Made by a program: the position numbers and the translations under genes. A DNA stretch of 64,000 nt. Origin: Sediminitomix flava. GTDB lineage: Bacteria; Bacteroidota; Bacteroidia; Cytophagales; Flammeovirgaceae. The DNA lies in NCBI RefSeq assembly GCF_003149185.1, contig NZ_QGDO01000008.1, positions 186,001 through 250,000 on the forward strand. The letters are read 5' to 3'. Shown here piece by piece: positions 35,716 through 44,195 of the stretch; position 1 is the stretch's first letter; each line of letters begins with the position of its first letter. Under the pieces are notes generated by a model. It did no database searches. It saw nothing but the letters and a program-made list of their open reading frames with translations, and was not told the origin of the DNA.

Positions 35716-37326
35716 ATGAAACAATTATCGCTGTTTTTCATAAGCCTATTTCTTATTAAAAGCGTATATGCTCAAAAAGATGAACGCCCGAATATTATTC
35801 TCATTCTAGCTGACGATATGGGCTATTCTGATATAGGATGTTACGGAGGGGAAATACCGACACCAAACCTTGATGCTTTAGCCGATAATGGAATTCTTTT
35901 GAGTAGCTTCTATAATACAGCCCGTTGTTGCCCAACAAGAGCTAGCTTAATGACAGGTCTTTTTCCTCATCAAACAGGAATCGGGCAAATGACAAATAGT
36001 CCTAAAGGAGATACTTTTAAAGATTGGGGTACAGAAGGATACATCGGGTATTTGAATAAAAATTGTGTAACGATTGCCGAAGTGCTGAAAGAATCAGGTT
36101 ACAGTACTTATATGACTGGAAAATGGCATTTAGGCTATCACGATAAAAGTCGTTGGCCGTTACAACGTGGTTTTGATAAATTTTACGGTAGTATTTCGGG
36201 AGCAACGAGTTATTTTTATCCTAACGGAAAGCGTCCTGTAATGTATATGAATGAAGTGCTTCCGCCACCCGATTCTACTACATATTATACCACAGATGCT
36301 TTTACAGATTATGCCATTCAGTTTATTGATGAACACGAATCTGATAATCCTTTCTTTCTATATTTAGCCTATACGGCTCCACATTGGCCCTTGCATGCCA
36401 AAGATGAAGACATCAAAAAATTTGTTGGAAAGTTTACTAAAGGATGGGATCAACTTCGTAAAGAGCGTTTTGAACGTATGGTCAAAATGGGTTTGATGGA
36501 TAAAAAATGGGGTCTTTCAGAAAGAGATCATAGGGTGAGAGCTTGGGAAGAAGTAGACGATAAACAGCAAGTTCGTTCAGACTATCGAATGGCTGTCTAT
36601 GCTGCTCAAGTATTTTGTATGGACTATAATATTGGTAAGGTCGTTGAAAAACTTAAGACAGATGATGAGCTTGACAATACCTTAATTCTTTTCCTTTCAG
36701 ACAATGGTGCTTGTGCCGAACCTTATCAAGAATTTGGTGGGAAGCCTGACTCCTTTATCAATAAAGCTACTTTTTCGGGAGCTGTTTCTTACGGAATATC
36801 TTGGTCAAACCTTTCTAACACACCATTTCATGAATACAAGGTAAAAACATATGAAGGAGGAATTTCAACGCCACTGATTGCACATTGGCCAGCCAAATTC
36901 AAAAAGAGAAAAGGTAAGATTGTACATCAACCTCATTATTTGATTGACATCATGCCTACTATTTTAGAGGCCTCTGAAGCACGTTATCCTAAAAATTACC
37001 ATCAAGGCAACAACATCCATAATTTGGAAGGAATTAGCCTTTTACCACTACTTTCTAAAGGAAAAGGTGATGCACATGAATATATGTTTTGGGAACATCA
37101 ATCTAATTGTGCGGTCAGAAAAGGAGATTGGAAAGCCATCAAAAAGTTGAATGATAAAGAATGGCAACTCTTCAATCTAAAGAAAGATCGTATTGAGTCT
37201 GATAATTGTGCAAAACGATATCCAGAAATCGTTGAGGACTTGGCTCAAAATTGGGAAAAATGGGCTAAAACGCATTATGTACTCCCAAAACGGATTTCTA
37301 AAAAAGAAACTTCTTCAAATCAATAA
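35716..37326 (+). CDS. Family S1 arylsulfatase-like sulfatase, second of two
   Basis: 536 aa with a signal peptide (to ...VYAQ). Metal-binding RPNIILILADDMGYSDIGCYG; formylglycine motif C71-C-P-T-R in YNTARCCPTRASLMTGLFPH; TGKWHLG; FLSDNGACAEP; and a late YEGGISTPLIAHWP. The Cys-Cys-Pro-Thr-Arg form and the length fit the arylsulfatase A/atsA-like branch of S1, distinct from the Cys-Ser-Pro-Ser-Arg enzyme upstream. The two sulfatases therefore probably attack different sulfate positions of one polymer. It is the last gene of the GH43-sulfatase-sulfatase operon and is followed by a strong terminator. Confidence 0.93.
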   Translation: MKQLSLFFISLFLIKSVYAQKDERPNIILILADDMGYSDIGCYGGEIPTPNLDALADNGILLSSFYNTARCCPTRASLMTGLFPHQTGIGQMTNSPKGDTFKDWGTEGYIGYLNKNCVTIAEVLKESGYSTYMTGKWHLGYHDKSRWPLQRGFDKFYGSISGATSYFYPNGKRPVMYMNEVLPPPDSTTYYTTDAFTDYAIQFIDEHESDNPFFLYLAYTAPHWPLHAKDEDIKKFVGKFTKGWDQLRKERFERMVKMGLMDKKWGLSERDHRVRAWEEVDDKQQVRSDYRMAVYAAQVFCMDYNIGKVVEKLKTDDELDNTLILFLSDNGACAEPYQEFGGKPDSFINKATFSGAVSYGISWSNLSNTPFHEYKVKTYEGGISTPLIAHWPAKFKKRKGKIVHQPHYLIDIMPTILEASEARYPKNYHQGNNIHNLEGISLLPLLSKGKGDAHEYMFWEHQSNCAVRKGDWKAIKKLNDKEWQLFNLKKDRIESDNCAKRYPEIVEDLAQNWEKWAKTHYVLPKRISKKETSSNQ

Positions 37327-37330
37327 AAAT

Positions 37331-37376
37331 AAAAGCCCAATTAGTAGACATCAGAAGCTACTTATTGGGCTTTTAA
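37331..37376. terminator. Bidirectional terminator between convergent genes
   Basis: AAAAGCCCAAT pairs perfectly with ATTGGGCTTTT, extended by AGTAG/CTACT across one unpaired T on each side. T-runs are present in both directions. Confidence 0.9.
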
Positions 37377-37429
37377 TTTATTCTTATTTAAAAAATAGAT
37401 ACTCAAATTACTCTAAGAAAATCAAAGGA

Positions 37430-39547
37430 TTATAGTTCACTAGCTTTCTTTCTGAAAGACTTGGATAAAATTCTAGCATTTTCAATTAAACGCACCATTT
37501 CTGCTCGATAGCCTTCGTCATCTCTTCCTTTGGCACCTTTGGCTAGTTCTTTAGTAGAATCCCAAGTAGCGTTTCCTCTGTATTTGGAGTTTTTGAGAAG
37601 CATCCCAAATTGTGCTACAGCAGCAGAGAAACGGAAATTATTGCTACTTACTTCAAAAGGAATTGGCGTGTTTTTGACTACTTTTTCAACCAACTGACTC
37701 TTAGTGCCTTCAGGTTGTTTGTATCTTAGCTTGAGTGTGATAAGGTCATTACTTTCAAGTGCTGCAACTGTTGGTGCCGATTTTTGATATTTTAAATTCG
37801 TATTTGATTCCATACCAGATGCAGGTACAATTTCATAGAGTGCTGTTACGTTATGCCCAACGCCAATTTCTCCAGCGTCCTTTGTATCATCATTAAAATC
37901 TTTATTGGCTAAAGCTCTATTTTCATAGCCTATAAGTCGATACTCAGCAACCATAATCGGGTTGAATTCTAATTGGAATTTGACATCTTTTGCAATGGTA
38001 AATAATGTACCACCAAATTCTTTCACCAAGACTTTCTGAGCTTCTAAAAAGTTATCGATATACGAGAAGTTACCATTCCCTTTGTTGGCAATGATTTCCA
38101 TCTTGGCATCTTTATAATTCCCCATTCCAAAACCGAGAACAGAAATGGCTATCCCTTTTTCTCTTTCTCTTACAACGATTTGCTCCAATTCTGCATTACT
38201 GCTTTGCCCTACATTAAAGTCTCCGTCTGTGGCCATTACAATTCGGTTATTTCCACCTTCTATAAAATTATCGTTGGCAACTTTATAAGCCAATTGTAAA
38301 CCTTCTCCTCCAGCACTAGCACCACTTGCACGTAAATCTTCTAATGCTTCAATGATTCTATCTTTTTCATTACAAGGCGTGGACGGTAATACAATACCTG
38401 AACTTCCTGCATAAACAACAATCGCTACGCGATCCTCAGGTCTGAGTGTTTCAAGTAGCAGCTTAAGAGACGATTTTAAAAGAGGGAGTTTATTACTGTC
38501 AGACATAGAACCCGATACATCCAATAAGAAAACGATGTTGGAAGGAGGTAAATCTTTATGGTCAATTTGTTTTCCTTGAAGACCAATATGAAGTAGTAAA
38601 TTATCTTGATCCCAAGGACAAATTGATAGTTCAGAGTTTATACTAAATGGGACATCACCTTCAGGTTGAGGATAGCTGTAATCAAAATAATTGATCATTT
38701 CTTCCAATCTGACAGAAGCTCTTGGAGGAAGAGTACCGTTATTCAAATACCTTCTGACATTGCTGTAAGAGGCAGCATCAACATCGACCGAAAAAGTTGA
38801 AAGCGGGTGAGCAGTAACAGTTTTGAAAGGGTTTTCTTCTACGAAGGCATATTCTTCATTAGGGTTTGTCTGAGGATCTTCTTCCTCTGGTAAATCTTCA
38901 GGTTTTTGCTTTTTTGGAAGTTGGTTAGGCTTCTTCTTATTAGGCTTGAAACCTAAAGATTTTTTTACTTCAAGACCAGAGACTTTTTGCTCTATGATAG
39001 AATAGGCACCCTCTTCTTCAGAAACTTCATAATAGATACCTTCTTGGCTATATTCTTCAGGAGATATCTCTTCATCATACTCAGGGACAGAAATCTCTAT
39101 TTCTTCAATTTGAGTTTCGTCAGGCACTTCTACAATAGCTGGCACTGATACTACAGATTGATTATTCTTCCCTTTTTTCTTTCTTGGCTTGAAACCAAAT
39201 ACCTTTTTTCTACCATATCCTGATACTACAACTTCGTCTAATTGTTCTGTGTCAGGTTGAAGTTGTACATCAATTAGTCTTTTGCCTTCAATTTTAATTT
39301 CTTGACTTTTATAGCCTATGTATTCGAAGACTAGTATGTCTGAAGGTTTTGCTTTTATACTGTACTTTCCATCAAAGTTCGATACTGTGCCCATTGAAGT
39401 GCCTTTTACTTGAATATTAACACCAGGTAAAGGATCCTGATTCTCATCTGTAACAGTTCCAGCGACAGTAATCTCTTGAGCAAGACTTAAGCTAATGGAG
39501 CTGATAAAAAATAGTAGAGAGAAGATGCTAAGAAGTTTATTTTTCAT
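37430..39547 (-). CDS. Von Willebrand factor A domain protein with carboxypeptidase-regulatory-like, TonB-plug-like N-terminus
   Basis: 705 aa with a signal peptide (to ...LSLAQ). A carboxypeptidase-D regulatory-like domain (VAGTVTDENQDPLPGVNIQV ... FEYIGYKSQEIKI) is followed by the SusC-type hinge QLDEVVVSGYGRKK, but no beta-barrel comes after. Instead there is a ~150-residue charged linker with two similar basic stretches (GFKPRKKKGK and GFKPNKKKPN). A YfbK-type region follows: an N-terminal vWA-associated segment (HPLSTFSVDVDAASYSNVRR), a vWA domain with MIDAS DVSGSMS, and a C-terminal domain. Homologues of the vWA half are common cell-envelope proteins of unknown function. The receptor-like head may dock to an outer-membrane or TonB component (inference). 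Confidence 0.85.
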   Translation of the reverse strand: MKNKLLSIFSLLFFISSISLSLAQEITVAGTVTDENQDPLPGVNIQVKGTSMGTVSNFDGKYSIKAKPSDILVFEYIGYKSQEIKIEGKRLIDVQLQPDTEQLDEVVVSGYGRKKVFGFKPRKKKGKNNQSVVSVPAIVEVPDETQIEEIEISVPEYDEEISPEEYSQEGIYYEVSEEEGAYSIIEQKVSGLEVKKSLGFKPNKKKPNQLPKKQKPEDLPEEEDPQTNPNEEYAFVEENPFKTVTAHPLSTFSVDVDAASYSNVRRYLNNGTLPPRASVRLEEMINYFDYSYPQPEGDVPFSINSELSICPWDQDNLLLHIGLQGKQIDHKDLPPSNIVFLLDVSGSMSDSNKLPLLKSSLKLLLETLRPEDRVAIVVYAGSSGIVLPSTPCNEKDRIIEALEDLRASGASAGGEGLQLAYKVANDNFIEGGNNRIVMATDGDFNVGQSSNAELEQIVVREREKGIAISVLGFGMGNYKDAKMEIIANKGNGNFSYIDNFLEAQKVLVKEFGGTLFTIAKDVKFQLEFNPIMVAEYRLIGYENRALANKDFNDDTKDAGEIGVGHNVTALYEIVPASGMESNTNLKYQKSAPTVAALESNDLITLKLRYKQPEGTKSQLVEKVVKNTPIPFEVSSNNFRFSAAVAQFGMLLKNSKYRGNATWDSTKELAKGAKGRDDEGYRAEMVRLIENARILSKSFRKKASEL

Positions 39548-40042
39548 AGTGTATGATTAAAAAATGAATACTTGAAAGGATTTACTAAGTACTTTGATTT
39601 TAATCTAACAATTAATCAGTCTGAATAAAAGTAGATTGTATAAAATTTATGATAAATAAAGATATGATTATCAATTGAAATGCTCCACGTTATCAGAATT
39701 AAAAACAATAGTATAATTATAAGCTTTTGAGATTTAGTTGCTCTACTTTTTAGTTAAAGAATCACCATTTTAAAAGCAAAAAGTAACCCCTTCTTCTAAA
39801 AGCTAATTAGACTTTAAGAAAAAAGGGTTTTTGTAAAAAGTAATCAAGTTCTAAGGCTAATCAATTAATAGTCTTCAACAATGCGAGCTAATTTTTCACT
39901 CATTCTTTAGTATGGTGACCGATGAAGAATGACAATTAAATTTATAATAGGAAAATATAAAGGTTTTTAAAGTCTACTAAAGTTGAAGCTATAGATATAC
40001 TTAGTTGTGAATGATTCTGAAACCTGATAATTTACATTCAAA
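39548..40042. other. Intergenic region with one hairpin
   Basis: 495 bp without a gene. A hairpin at 39785-39833 (AACCC..TTCTT pairing with AAGAA..GGGTT, then TTTTTG) may be a terminator. The rest is AT-rich with no recognised signal. Confidence 0.5.
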
Positions 40043-40384
40043 TTAATCCTCTTTCATTGATAAAGGAATCAAATAGCTTTGTCCTTTGAACAATAAATGG
40101 ATTGTTCCCTTACCTTGATCTGGAGTAGCATGACAGTGGTAGCTTTCGCCTGTGCTTTCATACGTGAATACAAAAATCACACTTGACTCATTACCTGACC
40201 ATGTTCCTGTTGCAGAAAAATATCCGTTTACAGATTCAACAGAGCATACACCGTTAGCTTCAAAAGTGATGTTGAAAGGAACAAAATTACCTGATACTAA
40301 CCACTTCGTGCCATTCAAGCTAGACACAAAACCTTCTTTTAATGCTTCTGGTTTTAAAAACGATTTTTCAACAACTTTTTCCAT
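40043..40384 (-). CDS. Small beta-rich hypothetical protein with conserved leader
   Basis: 113 aa, not recognised. It has no signal peptide and an alternating beta-strand pattern (GTKWLVSGNFVPFNITFEANG ... SATGTWSGNESSVIFVFTYE ... GKGTIHLLFKGQSYLIPLSM), reminiscent of lipocalin- or avidin-like small barrels but without a diagnostic motif. The gene is single and followed by a long gene-free stretch. Its 5' leader (40408-40443) closely matches the leader of the tandem peptide genes at 62329, so the two loci probably share regulation even though the proteins are unrelated. Confidence 0.7.
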   Translation of the reverse strand: MEKVVEKSFLKPEALKEGFVSSLNGTKWLVSGNFVPFNITFEANGVCSVESVNGYFSATGTWSGNESSVIFVFTYESTGESYHCHATPDQGKGTIHLLFKGQSYLIPLSMKED

Positions 40385-40407
40385 AATTTTAATAATTAAA
40401 TATTGTC

Positions 40408-40443
40408 TCCTACTCTATTCATTAGGCTTTTCGGATTACGCCT
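40408..40443 (-). promoter_or_regulatory. Conserved leader element, copy at the 40384 gene
   Basis: Read on the minus strand it has an AGGC...GCCT stem enclosing TAATCCGAAAA, then AATAGAGTAGGA, ending 23 nt before the start codon. The element shares TCCTACTCTATT and AGGCTTTTCGGA (plus-strand reading) exactly with 62354-62388, at almost the same distance from a start codon. It is a candidate 5'-UTR RNA element. Confidence 0.65.
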
Positions 40444-40512
40444 ATCCATCTATATAAATGACTAATGACCGCTAAAGGCATGGACTACGGACAATCCATC
40501 TTTTGAAAACTA

Positions 40513-40929
40513 TTAATTGCTTGACATATCAACTAGACTGATTCCGCCAAATAAATCTTCAGAAGCTAGGTCAATGACAAGTTTAAATTTAGATGGCGTT
40601 TTAATACTGATCGTATCTAAGGCCTTCTGATTTTTTGGATATGGAGTTTCTGTCGTAAGACATTGTAGCATAATAACTGCTTCATCTTCATTTCCATCAT
40701 TCCAATACAATTGGTACTGTCCTTTGAATGTCGAAATCTGTAATAAGCTTGTGTTTGGAAAAGGTGCGTCAAATTTTAGAATTGGAAAATTAGGCACTTG
40801 AATAGTTCCTGTACAGACTTTTCCCCACTCCCAATTATTTAAAGTGTTTTCTGCATAAACAAATGGAGTACCTGTAGTTGTAGTCTGATTTTGTACCTCC
40901 ACCTCGGCAACTGAATATAATACTGACAT
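40513..40929 (-). CDS. Small hypothetical protein, beta-rich
   Basis: 138 aa from the first ATG (an upstream TTG would add 11 residues but gives no better start). Not recognised. No signal peptide. It has a predicted beta-sandwich pattern with aromatic and Asn-rich loops (NNWEWGKVCTGTIQVPNFP, YQLYWNDGNEDEAVIMLQC). It lies upstream of the 40043-40384 gene on the same strand with a 128-nt gap that contains that gene's own leader. It is divergent from 41327-41785 across a palindrome-rich region. Function unknown. Confidence 0.65.
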   Translation of the reverse strand: MSVLYSVAEVEVQNQTTTTGTPFVYAENTLNNWEWGKVCTGTIQVPNFPILKFDAPFPNTSLLQISTFKGQYQLYWNDGNEDEAVIMLQCLTTETPYPKNQKALDTISIKTPSKFKLVIDLASEDLFGGISLVDMSSN

Positions 40930-40962
40930 TATAATAGGTTTTAAGTTTAACTTATTTATCAA

Positions 40963-41326
40963 TTTTTTGGGTTACTAATCATAATCTATATCACATTGGT
41001 AGCTACTCAAATGAGTCTTTGTGTTTGATTACTTTACAAATGTGGAGTTTTCACCTTCAGTATCCATACCTCATACAGCGTATACTGAGATATACCACAT
41101 TTGTGCATCTAAATTTCTCAGAATCAGAGTTACCCCATATATATAATATACCTTAAATAGTGTTTTAAACGGGCTGTCAGTAGCTCATACCACAAATGAG
41201 GTATTGGTATTTACCACATACTGACGATGTTTCTACAAAAGTCAATTGCTAGATTTGTATTAAACTTTCTAAATAAGAGAAAGGAGCTTATTTAATGAAG
41301 ATAGATCTTAAATTTTTTCAGATAGG
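40963..41326. promoter_or_regulatory. Palindrome-rich divergent regulatory region
   Basis: Between divergent genes. It contains ACTCA-AA-TGAGT (~41004-41015). A nested inverted repeat follows: ACAAATGTGG (41036-41045) with CCACATTTGT (41095-41104), enclosing TCAGTAT (41057-41063) with ATACTGA (41082-41088). A second module has GTCAGTA (41176-41182) with TACTGAC (41219-41225), enclosing ATACC...GGTAT and GGTA-TT-TACC. The motif TACCACA recurs in both modules. The density and repetition suggest multiple operator sites or a structured transcript. Confidence 0.65.
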
Positions 41327-41785
41327 ATGCATAGACTTTGGTTAATAATGATTTGCCTAAATACGCTGCTTTTAATACTGCCAATCGCTTTCGGTAAAGG
41401 CACACTTTATTTTACAAAGCAGAAGAAAAAGCATCATCTTAATACCATCGAAAAAAAAACTCAAAGGCAATCAGAAATAAGACTGCAACTACCTTCATAT
41501 AAAATTGAAGTGGTAACAGGTAGTAATGTATCTGATGTTCATCTCTCGGTCAGCTCAAACTTAGATGAAGAAATTATTTTTTTAAGGCTGAACGTAGCAA
41601 GTAAACACCCCTTTTTCACTTATCAAGTTTATGACAATAACAGTCGGCTTATACAAGCTGAAAGAGTAAAATCAAGCACTTCTTTACTCAATGTTTCTAG
41701 ACATTCATCCACATCATTTTTTATGGTGAAAGTTTATGAAGCTGGAAAAATCAAGAAAGTATTCAAAGTCAGTGAAGAGATTTAA
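41327..41785 (+). CDS. Secreted small protein with sorting-domain-like C-terminus
   Basis: 152 aa with an N-terminal hydrophobic segment (MHRLWLIMICLNTLLLILPI), probably a signal peptide or anchor, and a basic linker. The C-terminal half (YQVYDNNSRLIQAERVKSS ... STSFFMVKVYEAGKIKKVFKV) has the strand order of T9SS type-A sorting domains, but there is no cargo domain. It may be a small surface protein made almost only of such a domain. It lies upstream of 41957 with a 171-nt gap. Not otherwise recognised. Confidence 0.6.
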   Translation: MHRLWLIMICLNTLLLILPIAFGKGTLYFTKQKKKHHLNTIEKKTQRQSEIRLQLPSYKIEVVTGSNVSDVHLSVSSNLDEEIIFLRLNVASKHPFFTYQVYDNNSRLIQAERVKSSTSLLNVSRHSSTSFFMVKVYEAGKIKKVFKVSEEI

Positions 41786-41956
41786 TAGTTGTCGCTAGTA
41801 ATCATTAGACATACACTCTTTTTTAAGAAATCAGATTGTAGTCAAAATGAAAAAATATACCCTAAATTATCAATCATTCAAGCTCAAGAATGATTATTCT
41901 AATATTTTAATTTTAAATAGTATATTTAATTATCCAAAAACCAAAAGCTAACATTT

Positions 41957-42322
41957 ATGAGTAACATTGTCACAATCTTTTTCCGTATTAACTCTGACGA
42001 TACAGGATTAGTATTTTCAAATAGTGAAAATGGTCCTTGGGAAACAGATCAGAACTTCTCTACAAGTGTACAAGGTGGAGATACTGTATATTGGAAAATG
42101 CCTCCTACAAATCCTCCTAAAACCATTAATAGTATATCTTTTACTAAAGATGGAGGAGAAAATATTTTTACATCTACTCCACATGAACCTCAGTCACATG
42201 ACTGCCTCGAAGGCGTAGTTCAAACTGGCTTACCTGCTAACACAGTAGAAAAGTATGAACTGACTGTTGAAATCGATGGAAAGACATATAAACATGATCC
42301 TTCAATAAAAATTGATACTTAA
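41957..42322 (+). CDS. Small cytoplasmic beta-sandwich protein (DP-EP/cupredoxin-like pattern)
   Basis: 121 aa with no signal peptide. The pattern MSNIVTIFFRINSDD ... VQGGDTVYWKMP ... INSISFTKDGG ... YELTVEIDGKTYKHDPSIKID recalls small Bacteroidota proteins of the DP-EP type, which have a GDTVxW strand and a C-terminal DPxI. That family has no established function. The next gene, a TPR histidine kinase, starts 11 nt later, so this protein is probably co-expressed with the two-component system. The family assignment is tentative. Confidence 0.65.
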   Translation: MSNIVTIFFRINSDDTGLVFSNSENGPWETDQNFSTSVQGGDTVYWKMPPTNPPKTINSISFTKDGGENIFTSTPHEPQSHDCLEGVVQTGLPANTVEKYELTVEIDGKTYKHDPSIKIDT

Positions 42323-42332
42323 TTCTAAGTTT

Positions 42333-44192
42333 ATGAAAACTTCAATAAAAGCCTTTCATCTATTGATGGGCTTTTTTTGTCTGATAATAGGAACTGTTTA
42401 CGGACAAAATCAGAGAATTGCTGATAGCCTTAAGATCATCTATGAACAAGGTTATAATGATGACTCTATTCGTTTCGAACATTTAAGAAAACTAGCTTTT
42501 AATGAGGTTAATGACTTATCGCTTTCCATAAAGTATGCCGATGAACTGATAGAACTGGCAAAAAAGAAAGAAAACAATCTTTACTTATTTAGAGGTCATC
42601 ATATCAAAGGTTATAAATTAAGAGATTTTGGTGAGCTAGATTCTGCTACAGATGCTTTCATAAATGCTCTTCATGCGGCTCAAAAAGCTCAATTTAAACC
42701 TGGAATTGGGACTTCTTACAGTAGTATCGCAGATGTATATAAAATATCTGGGAATCATGATGTTGCAATTCAGTATTATAAAAAAGCTATTGGCATATTG
42801 AGAGAATCTAGTGATTCTTTAACTTTAGCTGGCATTATACTTAATACTGGAGATGAATATCTTACAATTCAAAAATATGATTCGGCATTGCTATTTTTCG
42901 AGGAGTCGGGTGAGCTTTTTAGAAAAGTAAATTACCCAATTGGTTCTGTTTACAACTTAGGAAACATGGGGATGGTCTATGCAAATACAGGAAAATACAC
43001 ACTAGCACAAGACTGTATAAATGAGGCCATTCAAATGCTAGAAACCTCAGAAGACTTCTACCCTATTTGTTTCTATCTGCTGACAATCTCTGATATTTAT
43101 AAGGATAAAGAAGATCATGCGAATGCAATTCAGACAGCCAAAAGAAGCTTAGATATTGCAGAAAGACATGGAATGAAGCAACAAATCAGTGATGCTAACC
43201 AAAAACTGTATGAGCTGTATGAGTTGAAAAAAGATGATCAAAAAGCTTTGTCTCATTATAAAGCACATATTGCTTTTAGAGATAGCGTCAATAATTTAGA
43301 GTCTGTTCAGAATCTAGCTGATTTACGTACCAATTTTGAAATCAACCTTAGAGAAAAAGAAATCTCTATTTTAGAGAAAGAACAGAAATTAGATAGAGGA
43401 TATATTCTGATAAGCCTTGTTCTGTTATTGTTTGCTGTAGTTCTTATTTTATACTTCAGACAAAACCTTAAAAATACTAAGCTTTTAGCATTGAGTCAGC
43501 GAAAAGCACATGAAAGAGACATTGAAAATCTTTTGAATAAACAAGAGACCAAAGCTTTACAAGCAATGCTAAATGGAAGTGAGCAAGAGCGAAAGCGTAT
43601 CGCTCAAGATTTACATAATCATTTCGGGAGTCTAATGGCTACGATTAAGGTAAATGTAAATGCAATAGAAGAAAATCAAGCGCCAAATAAGCCTACTTTA
43701 GAAAAGTTGGTGAACAAAGCTTGCAATGACATTAGAAGTATTTCTCATGAACTAAATATGGGAATTTCAGAGAACTTTGGTTTAGTACCTGCTATAAAAG
43801 AGCTCATACAGCATTTACAAGTTGCAAAAGACATTTCTGTAGAACTATCCTGCTCTGTTGGAGACTCTCAACTCGAATTAGAAGATGAAATTTTAATTTA
43901 TAGAGTCGTCCAAGAGCTTATCAGTAACGCCTTAAAACATGCTCAGGCTACAAAATTGAGTGTCATGCTTACTTGCTTTGAAGATGATGAACTCATCAAT
44001 ATTCTAATTGAAGATAACGGAAAGGGTTTTTCACCAGAAAAGATAGCAAAAAAGTCATCAGGTATTGGCTTAGATAGTTTAACCAAAATGATAGAAGAGC
44101 GTTCTGGTGAATTGAAGATAGATAGTCATCCTAAAAGAGGGACAACAATATCAGTTGATTTACCAATTCATATTTCACAAGTAATACTCTAA
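42333..44192 (+). CDS. TPR-containing sensor histidine kinase (HisKA_3 / NarX-type)
   Basis: 619 aa from the ATG at 42333, which gives a clean signal peptide (MKTSIKAFHLL...VYG); the longer frame starts with TTG. Periplasmic TPR repeats cover ~60-340 (e.g. ALHAAQKAQFKPGIGTSYSS, ALLFFEESGELFRKV). A coiled coil and one membrane helix follow (YILISLVLLLFAVVLILYF). The dimerisation/phospho-acceptor motif is QERKRIAQDLHNHFGSLMA and the HATPase boxes are ELISNALKHA, EDNGKGF and GIGLDSL. It is paired with the NarL/LuxR regulator 3 nt downstream. The TPR sensor suggests peptide or protein sensing (inference). Confidence 0.92.
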   Translation: MKTSIKAFHLLMGFFCLIIGTVYGQNQRIADSLKIIYEQGYNDDSIRFEHLRKLAFNEVNDLSLSIKYADELIELAKKKENNLYLFRGHHIKGYKLRDFGELDSATDAFINALHAAQKAQFKPGIGTSYSSIADVYKISGNHDVAIQYYKKAIGILRESSDSLTLAGIILNTGDEYLTIQKYDSALLFFEESGELFRKVNYPIGSVYNLGNMGMVYANTGKYTLAQDCINEAIQMLETSEDFYPICFYLLTISDIYKDKEDHANAIQTAKRSLDIAERHGMKQQISDANQKLYELYELKKDDQKALSHYKAHIAFRDSVNNLESVQNLADLRTNFEINLREKEISILEKEQKLDRGYILISLVLLLFAVVLILYFRQNLKNTKLLALSQRKAHERDIENLLNKQETKALQAMLNGSEQERKRIAQDLHNHFGSLMATIKVNVNAIEENQAPNKPTLEKLVNKACNDIRSISHELNMGISENFGLVPAIKELIQHLQVAKDISVELSCSVGDSQLELEDEILIYRVVQELISNALKHAQATKLSVMLTCFEDDELINILIEDNGKGFSPEKIAKKSSGIGLDSLTKMIEERSGELKIDSHPKRGTTISVDLPIHISQVIL

Positions 44193-44195
44193 ATT

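Noticed and set aside
42312-42332. Longer start for the TPR histidine kinase overlapping the preceding gene
   Set aside because: It would need a TTG codon; the ATG at 42333 begins a normal signal peptide.
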